A DNA stretch of 64,000 bases. Source: Pseudomonas cichorii (GTDB taxonomy: Bacteria; Pseudomonadota; Gammaproteobacteria; Pseudomonadales; Pseudomonadaceae). The translations under genes were made by a program, and so were the position numbers. Each line of letters starts with the position of its first letter. Positions within the stretch are counted from its first letter, which is position 1. Below are positions 16,134 through 26,509 of the stretch, piece after piece. The stretch is from assembly GCF_015471405.1 (NCBI RefSeq), contig NZ_BLVZ01000008.1:298079-362078 (forward strand), written 5' to 3'. Under the pieces are notes generated by a model. The model had not been told where the DNA came from. It worked only from the letters and a program-made list of their open reading frames with translations, and searched no databases.

Positions 16134-17093
16134 TCAGGGGATGAGGATGACCTTCTCTCCCCTGCCCTCGTTCACTTCGGCATAACGCGCCAGCCCTTCG
16201 CTCAAGGGCGACTCAAGCAACCCGCTCGGCAGTTCCAGCAACCCTTGATCGAAGAACTGCCCGAACTGGTTGAGCATCCCGGCACAGGCCCGGCAGTCGT
16301 AGAGCAGCGAGTTGATGCCGACCACAGAACCGCCCTTGCGATACAGCGCCAGGGCTGGCAGTTGCACATGCCCGTCGACAGGCGCGGCGATGATTGCGAT
16401 GCGGCCGAAGGTGGCCAGCGCCGGTACGGCAGCGGGCAACCAGAAGCCGGTGGTGTCGAAGATCACGTCTGCGCCACCCTTGAAGGTTTCGTTGACCTGG
16501 CTGGCCAGGCCTTGCGGCGTGTCGAGCAGAATCCCGTCGAAACCTGCGGCTTGCAGGTTTTCCAGATGCTCGGGACGACGCACCGCACCCAGCACCTGAG
16601 CGCCAAGTATCTTGCCCAGTGCCATGGCCGCGCTGCCGACCGCGCCGTTCGCTCCAATCACCAGCAAACGGGTATCGCGCGCCACAAGGCTGCGTTGCAG
16701 TGCGTCCCATGCGGTGGTGTAAGGCACGCCGAGGCTGGCGGCCTGAACAAAGCTCAGGGCCTTGGGTTTCAAGGCAACGCCTTGGGCGGGCAAGGTCAGA
16801 AACTCGGCGTGGGAGCCATCCCGAAAAAATCCCGGTTCCTTGCCGGTTCCCCAGACTTCCTGGCCCAGCAGCGCTTGAGGGCCTTCGATAACCACTCCGG
16901 CGAAGTCGCGTCCCGGGATACGTGGCAGTGTGGTGTAGGGGAAACGTCCCAGTACGTTCTTCACATCGCTGGGGTTCAGGCCTGCGGCTTTCACCTGGAT
17001 CAGGACTTCGCCTTCACCGGCTACGGGCTTGGGCAGTTCGACGAACTCCAGGGCCGCGAGGTCGCCGGTTCGGGAAAATTGCAGGGCTTTCAT
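16134..17093 (-). CDS. Quinone oxidoreductase-like zinc-independent MDR dehydrogenase
   Basis: 319 residues of the medium-chain dehydrogenase/reductase superfamily. An N-terminal GroES-like domain (AAGLNPSDVKNVLGRFP, GRDFAGVV) is followed by a Rossmann fold (LLVIGANGAVGSAAMALGK). The cysteine cluster of zinc alcohol dehydrogenases is absent, which is typical of the quinone oxidoreductase branch. It should reduce an enone, quinone or aldehyde with NADPH. GGAGA precedes the ATG. An AraC-type regulator is encoded on the same strand just upstream (end at 17215, 120 bp away) and probably controls it. Confidence 0.87.
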   Translation of the reverse strand: MKALQFSRTGDLAALEFVELPKPVAGEGEVLIQVKAAGLNPSDVKNVLGRFPYTTLPRIPGRDFAGVVIEGPQALLGQEVWGTGKEPGFFRDGSHAEFLTLPAQGVALKPKALSFVQAASLGVPYTTAWDALQRSLVARDTRLLVIGANGAVGSAAMALGKILGAQVLGAVRRPEHLENLQAAGFDGILLDTPQGLASQVNETFKGGADVIFDTTGFWLPAAVPALATFGRIAIIAAPVDGHVQLPALALYRKGGSVVGINSLLYDCRACAGMLNQFGQFFDQGLLELPSGLLESPLSEGLARYAEVNEGRGEKVILIP

Positions 17094-17214
17094 GGGTGTC
17101 TCCGCTCAAACGTATGGAATGCGCAGAGTGTAGGGAAAGGTTGAGGGGGCTATCGGCCAAGGGCTTCTGGCTATCGGTCAGGTAGACATATTCATGTCTT
17201 TCATAGAATCGCGC

Positions 17215-18024
17215 TTACAGATAGCGCGAAGGTGCCATGCCCAGCTCGCGACGGAACATGTCGCTGAAGCTGCTGGGTGTATAGCCCAGTGACCGGGCGA
17301 TACGGCTGACCGGTACACCCTGAATGATTTCCGCCACGGAGGTCGCCAGTTGCACTTGTCTGCGCCATTCAGCGAAGCCCATGCCCAGCACGCCTTGAAA
17401 CAGACGGGCCAGAGTCCGGACGCTGGCACCAGCGTTTGCAGCGTGTTGCTCGAACGGGATATCCAGCGATGGTTCGCTCATGACTGCCTGGCAGATATTC
17501 ATAAGACGCCGGTCGGAGCCGTCGGGCATCGGGACTTTCAATAGTGATCGCTTGGCTCGCTTGAGTTCCAGCAAGGCCAGATTGACGAGCGCATCGTAGT
17601 AGTGCGGCTCACGATCACGATCCAGTGCGACGAGACTGAGGATAAGCTCACGCAACAAACCTCCGGCCTCGAAAACCTGGACCGTACTGTCCAGTGTCCG
17701 GGCCAGGGCCGGTTGCAGGTAGAGGGTGCGCATTTCCAGTTCGGACACCACGCGGATGCCATGCTCGACACCCGGCGGTAACCACACAGCCCGCTGTGGC
17801 GGTACGACCAGCGCTTCCAGCGGTGTCTCGACCCACATCACCCCGGACATCGCATACAGCACCTGACCCCATACATGTTGATGCGGCTCGGTGTAATGCC
17901 CACGTGGATAGGTGCGCGCCAGAGGTTGCACGGGAATGTCGGTATCGGTGAGGTCGGGAGGTACGGCGAGGGCCATGGGCTTGACCGGCTGGTGCGGGAA
18001 TCTGTGAATGGTAGCCGACAACAT
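17215..18024 (-). CDS. AraC-family transcriptional regulator with cupin sensor
   Basis: 269 residues from ATG 18024 (GGGGG upstream); the longer frame to 18090 runs through a terminator and is rejected. The N-terminal part is a cupin-type AraC_binding domain (YTEPHQHVWGQVLYAMSGVM; PPGVEHGIRV). The C-terminal ~100 residues contain two helix-turn-helix motifs, GASVRTLARLFQGVLGM and VPVSRIARSLGYTPSSFSDM, then FRRELGMAPSRY, the AraC signature. It probably activates the downstream oxidoreductase gene, on the same strand, in response to a small ligand. Confidence 0.9.
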   Translation of the reverse strand: MLSATIHRFPHQPVKPMALAVPPDLTDTDIPVQPLARTYPRGHYTEPHQHVWGQVLYAMSGVMWVETPLEALVVPPQRAVWLPPGVEHGIRVVSELEMRTLYLQPALARTLDSTVQVFEAGGLLRELILSLVALDRDREPHYYDALVNLALLELKRAKRSLLKVPMPDGSDRRLMNICQAVMSEPSLDIPFEQHAANAGASVRTLARLFQGVLGMGFAEWRRQVQLATSVAEIIQGVPVSRIARSLGYTPSSFSDMFRRELGMAPSRYL

Positions 18025-18038
18025 TGATCGGCCCCCAT

Positions 18039-18073
18039 AAAAAATGCCCCGATCCAGAGACCGGGGCATTTTC
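18039..18073 (-). terminator. Terminator of the OprD-family gene
   Basis: On the minus strand AAAATGCCCCG pairs with CGGGGCATTTT around a 10-base loop, followed by further T residues. It lies 26 bp after the porin stop and directly before the AraC gene start. Confidence 0.85.
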
Positions 18074-18098
18074 AAACAGCGGTTACACAATCACGTCA

Positions 18099-19412
18099 TT
18101 AGAAAACGTTGATTGGGTAGTCGACGAAGATACGAACTTCGTTACCTTCGCTGTTGTAGTTTTGAGCATCAGCGGAAACACGCAGGATCGAGCTACGCAG
18201 GCGAACGGACAAGTCCTTGGCCGGGCCGCCTTGTACAACGTAGGTCAGCTGGTTGAAGAACTCACGCTCTGTACCATTGCCGCTACCAACGGTGCCGTCG
18301 TCGATGTTGTCACCGCGAACGTAGGCAGTCTTGTAGCTCAGACCTGGAGTGATCAGGCTGGACAGGTCGACGCCGTAGGCAACTTGCCACGAACGCTCGT
18401 CCTTGCCGTTGAAGTCAGACCAGTAGGAGTTGGCCAGGTAGATGGTGTTGCCGCCATCACCGAAACCACCGGCATTTTTATAGCCGCCGTAGTTGTAGGC
18501 AGTCTCGCCGCTGCTGCGTTGGTGAGCCAGGGTGAAGGAGTGAATACCCACTGCCCAGGTCGCCGCCAGGCTCCAGATCTTGTTGTCACGTGCGCCAGCG
18601 GCTGCAGCAGCCGAGTAGTCCTTGTCCAGCTTGGTCTTGTAGCCGTTGAAGTCCAGAGTCAGAGACTGGTCTTGTGGCAGAGCGAAGACGTAGTTCAGGT
18701 TCAGGTACTGCTTCTTGAAGACATCTTCGTTGTCGGAAGCATAAGCCGCAGCGCTGAACGCGTCAGTGAACTTGTAGCTACCACCGAACACGTTGATGCT
18801 CTTCAAGCCACCGCTGTCACGACCTTCAGCACTCTTGCGAGCTTCCTGAGTGAAACGGCCAGCAACGACTTCCAGACCCTCGATCTCTTTGGAAGTGATC
18901 ATGGTGCCGGTGTAACTTTCTGGTAACAGGCGCGAGTTATCGTAGCTCAGCACTGGCAGCTGAGGCATTTGATCGCCGTACTTGAGCACAGTGTTGGAAA
19001 CGCGGAATTTTACCGCTGCGCCAGCACGTGTCAGGTTGTGGTTCGATGAGGTAGGAATATTGTTGCCATTGGCGTCAACGCCATCGCTACCTGGTTTGAA
19101 GAAGTCGATACCGCCAGCGCCGCTACGACCGTTACCACCGTCCAGACGCAGGCCGTACAGGCCGAATGCATCAACGCCCACACCCACTGTGCCCTGGGTG
19201 AAGCCGGACGTGAAGTTACCGATGAATGCCTGGCCCCATTCAGCCTTGTCTTGCTGCCTGTTCTTGTAATCGCGGTTGATGTAAGCGTTGCGCAGATTGA
19301 TGGTCAAGTGGCTGTCGTCAATGAAGCCCTTGGATTCTGCTTGCCCCTGCGCCATTGCCTGGCTGGCGCTGATAATGCCCAGAGCGAGCAAACCGATACG
19401 TTTATTAAACAT
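18099..19412 (-). CDS. OprD-family outer-membrane porin
   Basis: 437 residues from ATG 19412, which has AAGGAA 7 bases upstream; an ATG 15 bases earlier has no ribosome site. A signal peptide (MFNKRIGLLALGIISASQAM) is cleaved after AMA. The mature protein begins with the OprD hallmark SKGFIDDSHLTINLRNAYINRDYK, continues with alternating beta strands including LYGLRLDGGNGRSGAGGIDF, and ends in a C-terminal strand with terminal Phe (VDYPINVF), as required for BAM insertion. An 18-strand specific channel for amino acids, peptides or carboxylates; substrate not determinable. Monocistronic with its own terminator. Confidence 0.92.
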   Translation of the reverse strand: MFNKRIGLLALGIISASQAMAQGQAESKGFIDDSHLTINLRNAYINRDYKNRQQDKAEWGQAFIGNFTSGFTQGTVGVGVDAFGLYGLRLDGGNGRSGAGGIDFFKPGSDGVDANGNNIPTSSNHNLTRAGAAVKFRVSNTVLKYGDQMPQLPVLSYDNSRLLPESYTGTMITSKEIEGLEVVAGRFTQEARKSAEGRDSGGLKSINVFGGSYKFTDAFSAAAYASDNEDVFKKQYLNLNYVFALPQDQSLTLDFNGYKTKLDKDYSAAAAAGARDNKIWSLAATWAVGIHSFTLAHQRSSGETAYNYGGYKNAGGFGDGGNTIYLANSYWSDFNGKDERSWQVAYGVDLSSLITPGLSYKTAYVRGDNIDDGTVGSGNGTEREFFNQLTYVVQGGPAKDLSVRLRSSILRVSADAQNYNSEGNEVRIFVDYPINVF

Positions 19413-19639
19413 CTTATTTTCCTTCATTACGGATTTACACGCGCCGTGGCGGCTTCCCTAAGGTTGACCGTGGATTCTAACTTTGGGCAAAAGTATAGAG
19501 ACCGAACGAAATCATCGCAGTGGACTACAGATGGACGTACATGGCTTATAGCCACAAGCGGTGGGACGTGAATCCTAGTCCCAAGGCTTGAGGGGTGTCA
19601 AACACGGAGATGGCCGCTGTGCGAGGGCCCACACAATAG

Positions 19640-19840
19640 TCAATCTTTTAGCACGCCTAGCAGAGCTTCCAGTTCTGCATCATTAAACAGGCCGGCTGGA
19701 TATCGCTGCAAAAGCATTGCACGCACATCCGGTCGGGGTTTCGGGAGTTTGGTCGTCCTTAACCAATCCGCCATCATCTGACGAGCCTCGTTACTAGCAG
19801 ACAAACCACGAGCATGATGCTGGTTGATACCTGCGTTCAT
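19640..19840 (-). CDS. Small hypothetical protein
   Basis: 66 residues from ATG 19840, preceded by AAGAGG at 8 bases; a longer start at 19861 lacks a ribosome site. Composition is protein-like and helical: SNEARQMMADWLRTTKLPKPRPDVRAM and a C-terminal LFNDAELEALLGVLKD. No membrane segment, no known domain. Stands alone between the porin promoter region and the aguA terminator; on the same strand as both neighbours but separated from aguA by a terminator, so it likely has its own promoter around 19870-19960. Confidence 0.6.
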   Translation of the reverse strand: MNAGINQHHARGLSASNEARQMMADWLRTTKLPKPRPDVRAMLLQRYPAGLFNDAELEALLGVLKD

Positions 19841-19967
19841 AATGACAACCTCTTGAGCCATGAGGGGCTAAATCTACGGACGCTTTGTGACAGAAAAACG
19901 AAAAAAACCTCCCGTTATTTACCCGCCGTCGGGCCAGCCTCAAGGTAATTGCTACAAAGCGTTACCC

Positions 19968-19995
19968 AAAAAAAAGCCCATCGGTGGATGGGCTT
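19968..19995 (-). terminator. Terminator of the aguBA operon
   Basis: AAGCCCAT-CCACCG-ATGGGCTT on the minus strand followed by eight T residues, 49 bp after the aguA stop. Confidence 0.85.
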
Positions 19996-20043
19996 AGTGC
20001 AGCAAAAAAAGGACCATTTGCCAGTTACGCATGTAAGCAAATG

Positions 20044-21156
20044 TTACCGAATTGATTTCCGGGGCGCAGGCTGCTGCTGCGTCAGGCAGTGAATATTGCC
20101 TCCACCCAGCAGCAATTCACGGCCAGGTGCCATTACCACTTCATGCTCCGGGAAAAGCCGTTGCAGGATTTCACGGGCCTTTTCGTCCATCGGGTCGTCG
20201 AAACTCGGTGCAATGATGCCGCCGTTGACGATCAGGAAGTTCACATAAGAGCCTGCCAAACGCACCGAAGGGTCGCGTTCCTGACTACCGTGCACCTTAT
20301 CAACGCCTGCGCATTCTTCTTCGGTCGCGAACAAAGGACCGGGAATGGGCATTTTATGAACGATGATTTCGCGGCCTCTGGCATCCCGAGTGTTTTCCAA
20401 AATACTCAACGCTGAGTGACAACGTGTGTAGTTGGGGTCTTTGGGATCATCGGTCCAGGCCAGCAAAACTTCACCGGGGCGCACATAGCAGCAGAAGTTA
20501 TCCACATGCCCGTCGGTTTCGTCGTTGAACAGGCCGTCTGGCAACCAGATGACCTTGTCCACCGCCAGGTTATCGCTGAGTACCGCCTCGATCTGCTCGC
20601 GAGAAAGGTGCGGGTTACGGTTGCGATTGAGCAGGCATTCTTCAGTGGTAATCAGCGTGCCTTCGCCATCGACATGGATCGAGCCGCCTTCCAGCACAAA
20701 ACCTTCAGTCACGTAACGCGGGCAACGCTCGATTTCCAGGACCTTGCTCGCCAGTTGCGAGTCCAGATTCCACGGTGAATACAGGCCACCGTCAAAACCG
20801 CCCCAGGCATTGAAGTCCCAGTCCACGCCGCGCACTTCGCCTTGGTCATTGATGACGAAGGTCGGGCCGGTATCACGCACCCAGGCATCGTTGTTGCTGA
20901 TTTCAACCACGCGAATGTTGGGCATGTCGAGGTGCGCACGAGCGTTGTCATACTGGCTGGCCGAAACCGCGACCGTGACCGGCTCGAAACGGGCAATCGC
21001 CTTGGCGATGGCAACGTGTGCAGCCTGCGCGGGCTTGCCGCCCAGGCGCCAGTTGTCAGGACGCTCAGGCCAGACCATCCAGACCTGACTCTGAGGCGCC
21101 CATTCAGCGGGCATGTGGAAGCCGTCAGCACGCGGCGTGCTCTTGAGCGTCGTCAT
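20044..21156 (-). CDS. aguA: Agmatine deiminase
   Basis: 370 residues, full length. Hydrolyses agmatine to N-carbamoylputrescine and ammonia in the cytoplasm, the first dedicated step of the arginine-decarboxylase route to putrescine. The guanidino-modifying fold is clear: NDAWVRDTGPTF, WGGFDGG, EGGSIHVDGEG, ETDGHVDNFCCY with the catalytic His/Asp, and GGGNIHCLTQQQP carrying the nucleophile Cys357, the position expected for the Pseudomonas enzyme. Five bases separate it from the upstream aguB, so the two are one operon ending at the terminator at 19968. Confidence 0.96.
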   Translation of the reverse strand: MTTLKSTPRADGFHMPAEWAPQSQVWMVWPERPDNWRLGGKPAQAAHVAIAKAIARFEPVTVAVSASQYDNARAHLDMPNIRVVEISNNDAWVRDTGPTFVINDQGEVRGVDWDFNAWGGFDGGLYSPWNLDSQLASKVLEIERCPRYVTEGFVLEGGSIHVDGEGTLITTEECLLNRNRNPHLSREQIEAVLSDNLAVDKVIWLPDGLFNDETDGHVDNFCCYVRPGEVLLAWTDDPKDPNYTRCHSALSILENTRDARGREIIVHKMPIPGPLFATEEECAGVDKVHGSQERDPSVRLAGSYVNFLIVNGGIIAPSFDDPMDEKAREILQRLFPEHEVVMAPGRELLLGGGNIHCLTQQQPAPRKSIR

Positions 21157-21161
21157 GGCGA

Positions 21162-22040
<879 letters not shown>

Positions 22041-22092
22041 GGAAATGCCTCCTGGGCGGGCTCATGACAATCATGGATGACGTAAAAACTGC

Positions 22093-22145
22093 GTAGGAGC
22101 GAATTCATTCGCGAATGAGCGGAACGCCGCCCGATTCGCTCCTAC
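22093..22145. repeat. REP-type palindrome
   Basis: GTAGGAGCGAAT ... ATTCGCTCCTAC inverted repeat with an internal ATTCGCGAAT palindrome, just upstream of aguB. Confidence 0.8.
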
Positions 22146-22253
22146 GGATATCAGTAAACAGTTGCCGTTTTATAACGGATAAAAATCGGCTTTTAAAGTG
22201 GATAACGGCTCAAAACAAAATAAAAACTCAATTTAAGCCGATACCAATCGAAT

Positions 22254-25166
22254 TTATTCCAGCTCGCTCAACACTTTGGACACACTCTCGACAAAAAATT
22301 CCACACTTTGCCGGGTGGTACACATCGGCGGTTTGATCTTGAGAATGTTCAGGTAATCGCCGGTCGGCTGCATGAAAATGCCCAGTTCGCGCAGGCGGTC
22401 ACACAGTTGTGCGGTTTCTTCGGTGGCAGGCTCCAGAGTCTGGCGATCCCGGACAAACTCGACGCCCAGATAAAACCCCATGCCATGCACCGCGCCCACC
22501 AACGGATGTTTATCGGCCAATGCTTGCAGGCGCGCCTTGAAGTGGTCGCCGACCTGCCGGGCGTTTTCCCACAGGTTTTCTTCCTCCATCACATCCAGCA
22601 CCGCCATGCCGATACGGCAACTGACCGGGCTGCCGCCGGATGACGAGAAGAAATACCCCTCAGCCTCCAGTGCTTCGGCAATTTCGCGGCGGGTAATGAC
22701 GGCACCCAGAGGGTGCCCATTGCCCATGCCTTTGGCCATGGTGATGATGTCCGGCACCACGTTCTGCTCTTCAAAACCCCAGAAGTAGTGGCCCAGGCGT
22801 CCGTAACCCACCTGAACTTCATCCGCAATGCACACGCCGCCCTGCTCACGGACTTTCCGATAAACCTGTTGCAGATAACCCGGCGGCAGGGAAATCCCTC
22901 CGGCATTGCCGTACACCGGCTCGCAGATGAACCCCGCTACCTGCCGCTGCTGCCCGGCCAGTTTCGCCAGCGTCTGATCGACACTGCGCACATAGTCCGG
23001 CGTGCTGTCGCTGCCACGATAAGGACCGCGGTAGGTATTGGGGGCCGTCACCGGATGTACCCAGTCCGGACGGGTGCTGAGCGCCTGCGGGTTGTCGGCA
23101 ATAGAGGTGGAGATAGCATCGGTGGCCACCGACCAGCCGTGATAGGCCTCCAGCACGCTGAGCATGTCGCGCCCGCCGCTGTAGGCCCAGGCCAGACGAA
23201 TCGCCAGATCATTGGCCTCGGTGCCGCTGTTGACCAGGAACACACGATCCATTCCTTCGGGTGCCAGCTTGAGCAGGCGCTCCGAAAACTCGACGATGGA
23301 AGCGTAATGAAAACGGGAGTTGGTGTTGAGCAACGACCACTGGCGAGCGGCTTCGTGTGCCATGCGCGGGTGACCATGGCCCAGCACTGCCACGTTATTG
23401 AGCATGTCCAGGTAGGAACGGCCCTGCATGTCGATCAAGTGATTGCGCCAGCCCCGTTCGATCTGCGGCGGGGCCTGGTAATAATGCTTCTGGGAACGGG
23501 CGAAACTGGCATCGCGACGGACCAGCAGTTGAGGGGCATCCTGGACAACAGGCGCATCACAGTCGAACCCCAGCAAGGTCGCGGGTGACGGGCTCAGCAC
23601 CCGCCACGCAGCGGCACGGGACGCTGTAGTAAACAGCGGCGGGCTCAGTTCGGCATCGGTGCAGAGTTGCAGCAGCAGGGAGCCACCGCCTTGCCCGATC
23701 ACATCTCCGGCCGCAACGAGGCTGCCCGGCTTCAAGTCTGTCGTTGCACCCCACAACCTCAAGCTCAGCGTATCGCCGACCAGCCATAGCGCCGCATCGG
23801 CCGTCAGACGCAGGGTCGCGTTAAAAGGCGCATGCAGAGGCGTCTCGGCCGGGATGTGCAGTTCAACGTGCAGAGCAAAGGTGTCAGGCTCTATGGCGCT
23901 ATCGGGCAAGGTTCGTGACAAGCGATATTCGCCAAAACGGCTTGAGGCCTGCCCGGCCTGAGCAGCGGCTTCCATCAACAAGCGTTCGTCGATGCCGCTT
24001 TGCTCCCAGTTCCCGGCGACAAAGTGCTCGCTGAGCACACTCAGATCGACACTCTGGAACTCACGACCAGCCAGGCTGGGCAGCAAGGGGAAATAGACCG
24101 GCTGCGCGACTGTCGGCGGCTCGACCCCGACCGCCTGCAGGATCGCCACTTCCATCAGGCTCATCGGCACCGAAGTCGCAGCCTCGAAAATACCCCATTC
24201 ACCTTCGAGGTTGGCCTGGATATAGGCGTTGTCCGGCTCGATGCTGACCTGTTGTTCACTGCTGAGTACCAGCACCGCAGAGCGGGCGACGATCAGTGGC
24301 CACAAGGCCTGCAACTCTGCAACCTTCAGCGGGTTGATGGCGTGATAAGCGCGAATCGCAGGCAGGATGTAGAACGGATCACCCTCGGCATGGTGCAACA
24401 GCGCAGCACACGTGACCGACAGATCCGCAATCCGCCAGGTTGTAACCAGATCACCGAAATCAATCAGGCCCTGCAATTGCCAGCGTCGCTCTGCGTCACG
24501 TGCCCAGACGACGTTGTGCTCGGTGATATCCAGATGAACAGCCTGGACCGGCAGTTCCGGGATCAGTGGCAGCAATCGTTGGTGCGCCTGTTCGGCCGCT
24601 TCCATGAGGCAGGTGCGCTCATTGGCATTCGAGATGACCGGCAACAGATGCTTGATCAAGGCATGGGCATGCCTGGGGTCCCATTGCAGGATACGTTCAA
24701 GGCCGGGATGCTCGAACGCCGCAAGGGCCTGATCGACCTGGGCGCACAACTCACCCAGCCCGGAAACGACTTCATGGCTCAGGTGCTGAACATGGCCCAG
24801 AGACTGACCATCGATAAACTCCAGCAAACGCACATGAACGGCCCGGCCATCGACATCCAGAGACAGCAACTGCTCGGTGCTGTTAGCGCGAATCACGCCC
24901 GGCACGCGCACCGCTGAATGGCTTGCCAGATGCTGTAGCGCCGCATGCTGGGCGTCCAGCTCCACAGTGGAGTAATCGCCGTGGCAGATTTTCAGCACGT
25001 AGCGGCGCTGCCCGGCGTCGAGCAGAAAGTTGCGATCCTGCTGGCTGCCCAGCTCTTTCAGTGACCCGCTCAACCCGTAATGCTGCCCAAGCAGTTGCAG
25101 GGCCTGGTCAACATCGACCTGCGGGCAAGGCAGGCTGGATCGGCGGATAAGCGTAGCGAGCGGCAT
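22254..25166 (-). CDS. Fused aminoglycoside-phosphotransferase-like kinase and class III aminotransferase
   Basis: 970 residues with three parts. Residues ~30-330 form an APH/choline-kinase-like domain (AVHLDITEHNVVWARD with the catalytic HxDxxxxN, then GLIDFGDL). Residues ~430-560 match the lysostaphin/M23-like insert of this family but lack zinc-binding His residues. Residues ~570-970 are a class III PLP aminotransferase: NSGTEANDLA, EAYHGWSVAT, ADEVQVGYGRLG and the PLP lysine K812 in TMAKGMGNGHPLGA. Homologous animal proteins are separate enzymes, hydroxylysine kinase and phospho-lyase, so this fusion may phosphorylate and then cleave or transaminate an amino alcohol. It lies beside aguBA on the same strand, so a link to polyamine or amine catabolism is possible. 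GAGG 7 bases before the ATG. Confidence 0.87.
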   Translation of the reverse strand: MPLATLIRRSSLPCPQVDVDQALQLLGQHYGLSGSLKELGSQQDRNFLLDAGQRRYVLKICHGDYSTVELDAQHAALQHLASHSAVRVPGVIRANSTEQLLSLDVDGRAVHVRLLEFIDGQSLGHVQHLSHEVVSGLGELCAQVDQALAAFEHPGLERILQWDPRHAHALIKHLLPVISNANERTCLMEAAEQAHQRLLPLIPELPVQAVHLDITEHNVVWARDAERRWQLQGLIDFGDLVTTWRIADLSVTCAALLHHAEGDPFYILPAIRAYHAINPLKVAELQALWPLIVARSAVLVLSSEQQVSIEPDNAYIQANLEGEWGIFEAATSVPMSLMEVAILQAVGVEPPTVAQPVYFPLLPSLAGREFQSVDLSVLSEHFVAGNWEQSGIDERLLMEAAAQAGQASSRFGEYRLSRTLPDSAIEPDTFALHVELHIPAETPLHAPFNATLRLTADAALWLVGDTLSLRLWGATTDLKPGSLVAAGDVIGQGGGSLLLQLCTDAELSPPLFTTASRAAAWRVLSPSPATLLGFDCDAPVVQDAPQLLVRRDASFARSQKHYYQAPPQIERGWRNHLIDMQGRSYLDMLNNVAVLGHGHPRMAHEAARQWSLLNTNSRFHYASIVEFSERLLKLAPEGMDRVFLVNSGTEANDLAIRLAWAYSGGRDMLSVLEAYHGWSVATDAISTSIADNPQALSTRPDWVHPVTAPNTYRGPYRGSDSTPDYVRSVDQTLAKLAGQQRQVAGFICEPVYGNAGGISLPPGYLQQVYRKVREQGGVCIADEVQVGYGRLGHYFWGFEEQNVVPDIITMAKGMGNGHPLGAVITRREIAEALEAEGYFFSSSGGSPVSCRIGMAVLDVMEEENLWENARQVGDHFKARLQALADKHPLVGAVHGMGFYLGVEFVRDRQTLEPATEETAQLCDRLRELGIFMQPTGDYLNILKIKPPMCTTRQSVEFFVESVSKVLSELE

Positions 25167-25426
25167 GTCACAACCTCGTTCTTGTTATGATCCCCGGCCA
25201 GCTCAGCCGAGGCACTCCAATCGAGCAACTATAGGGTGCCTGATCCACGCCACCAACCTCTGTTCAGTGACCGGGCGGCAGTTTTATGGCGATGGGGCGC
25301 TGATCTATCAATTTATTTCATTACGTCTACACCTGATATTGCCCGATGCTGTCGGCATGCCGTGCGTCGTAATGCGACAGGCTATGCTGCATAACGATCA
25401 AGACCTACTACAGAGAAGACCCGATC

Positions 25427-26509
25427 ATGCGAATACTCGTGACCGGTGGAGCAGGCTTTATCGGCTCTGCATTGATCCGACATCTGGTACAGAACACAGA
25501 GCACGAAGTACTGAACTTCGACAAGCTGACCTATGCGGGCAATCTTGAATCACTGGCAGGCATCGCGACCAACACACGCTATGAGTTCGTGCAGGCCGAT
25601 ATCTGTGATCAGGCCAGGGTAAGCGCCGTGCTTGAGCGATTCGAGCCCCACGCAATCATGCATCTGGCTGCCGAATCCCATGTGGATCGCTCCATCGATG
25701 GCCCAGGCGATTTCATCCAGACCAATATTGTCGGCACCTACAGTCTGCTGGAAGCTGCTCGCGGCTATTGGCTGACATTGCCCGAGGCCGAGCGCCGGGT
25801 CTTTCGCTTCCATCACATCTCCACCGATGAAGTGTATGGCGACCTGCATGGCGTCGATGACCTGTTCACCGAAACCACGCCCTATGCGCCCAGCTCGCCC
25901 TACTCCGCCAGCAAGGCGGCTTCGGACCATCTGGTTCGAGCCTGGCATCGCACCTACGGGCTGCCAGTGGTAGTGACCAACTGCTCGAACAATTACGGGC
26001 CGTTTCATTTCCCCGAAAAACTGATCCCGCTGATGATTCTCAACGCACTGGCGGGCAAACCACTGCCGGTGTACGGCGACGGTCTGCAAGTGCGTGACTG
26101 GCTGTACGTCGAAGATCACGCCCGGGCGCTGCTCAAGGTGGTGACCGAGGGCGCGGTCGGCGAGACCTACAATATCGGTGGGCATAACGAGCAGAAGAAC
26201 ATCGATGTGGTGCGCGGTATCTGTGCCTTGCTGGAAGAACTGGCTCCGGCTCGCCCCCCGGGTGTGGAGCACTTCAGCGACCTGATCACTTACGTGGTCG
26301 ACCGGCCCGGCCACGATCAACGCTACGCGATCGATGCCGGCAAGATCGAAAACGAACTGGGCTGGACGCCTGTCGAAACCTTCGACTCAGGGCTGCGCAA
26401 GACCGTGCAATGGTATCTGGATAACCTGGACTGGTGCCGCAGGGTTCAGGATGGCAGTTATCAAGGAGAACGACTGGGCTTCACTGACCACAAGGATCTG
26501 ATCGCATGA
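25427..26509 (+). CDS. rfbB: dTDP-glucose 4,6-dehydratase
   Basis: 360 residues, full length. An extended short-chain dehydrogenase: NAD-binding TGGAGFIG (6-13), STDEVYGDL with the catalytic Asp-Glu pair, and YSASK (about 159-163). Makes dTDP-4-keto-6-deoxyglucose from dTDP-glucose for dTDP-rhamnose or related sugars of LPS and other glycans. First gene of an operon; the rfbA start overlaps its stop by 4 bp (ATGA). Confidence 0.96.
   Translation: MRILVTGGAGFIGSALIRHLVQNTEHEVLNFDKLTYAGNLESLAGIATNTRYEFVQADICDQARVSAVLERFEPHAIMHLAAESHVDRSIDGPGDFIQTNIVGTYSLLEAARGYWLTLPEAERRVFRFHHISTDEVYGDLHGVDDLFTETTPYAPSSPYSASKAASDHLVRAWHRTYGLPVVVTNCSNNYGPFHFPEKLIPLMILNALAGKPLPVYGDGLQVRDWLYVEDHARALLKVVTEGAVGETYNIGGHNEQKNIDVVRGICALLEELAPARPPGVEHFSDLITYVVDRPGHDQRYAIDAGKIENELGWTPVETFDSGLRKTVQWYLDNLDWCRRVQDGSYQGERLGFTDHKDLIA

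Noticed and set aside
24000..24917. 305-codon frame opposite the kinase-aminotransferase fusion
   Set aside because: Antisense shadow in a GC-rich gene; the opposite strand has recognised kinase motifs throughout.
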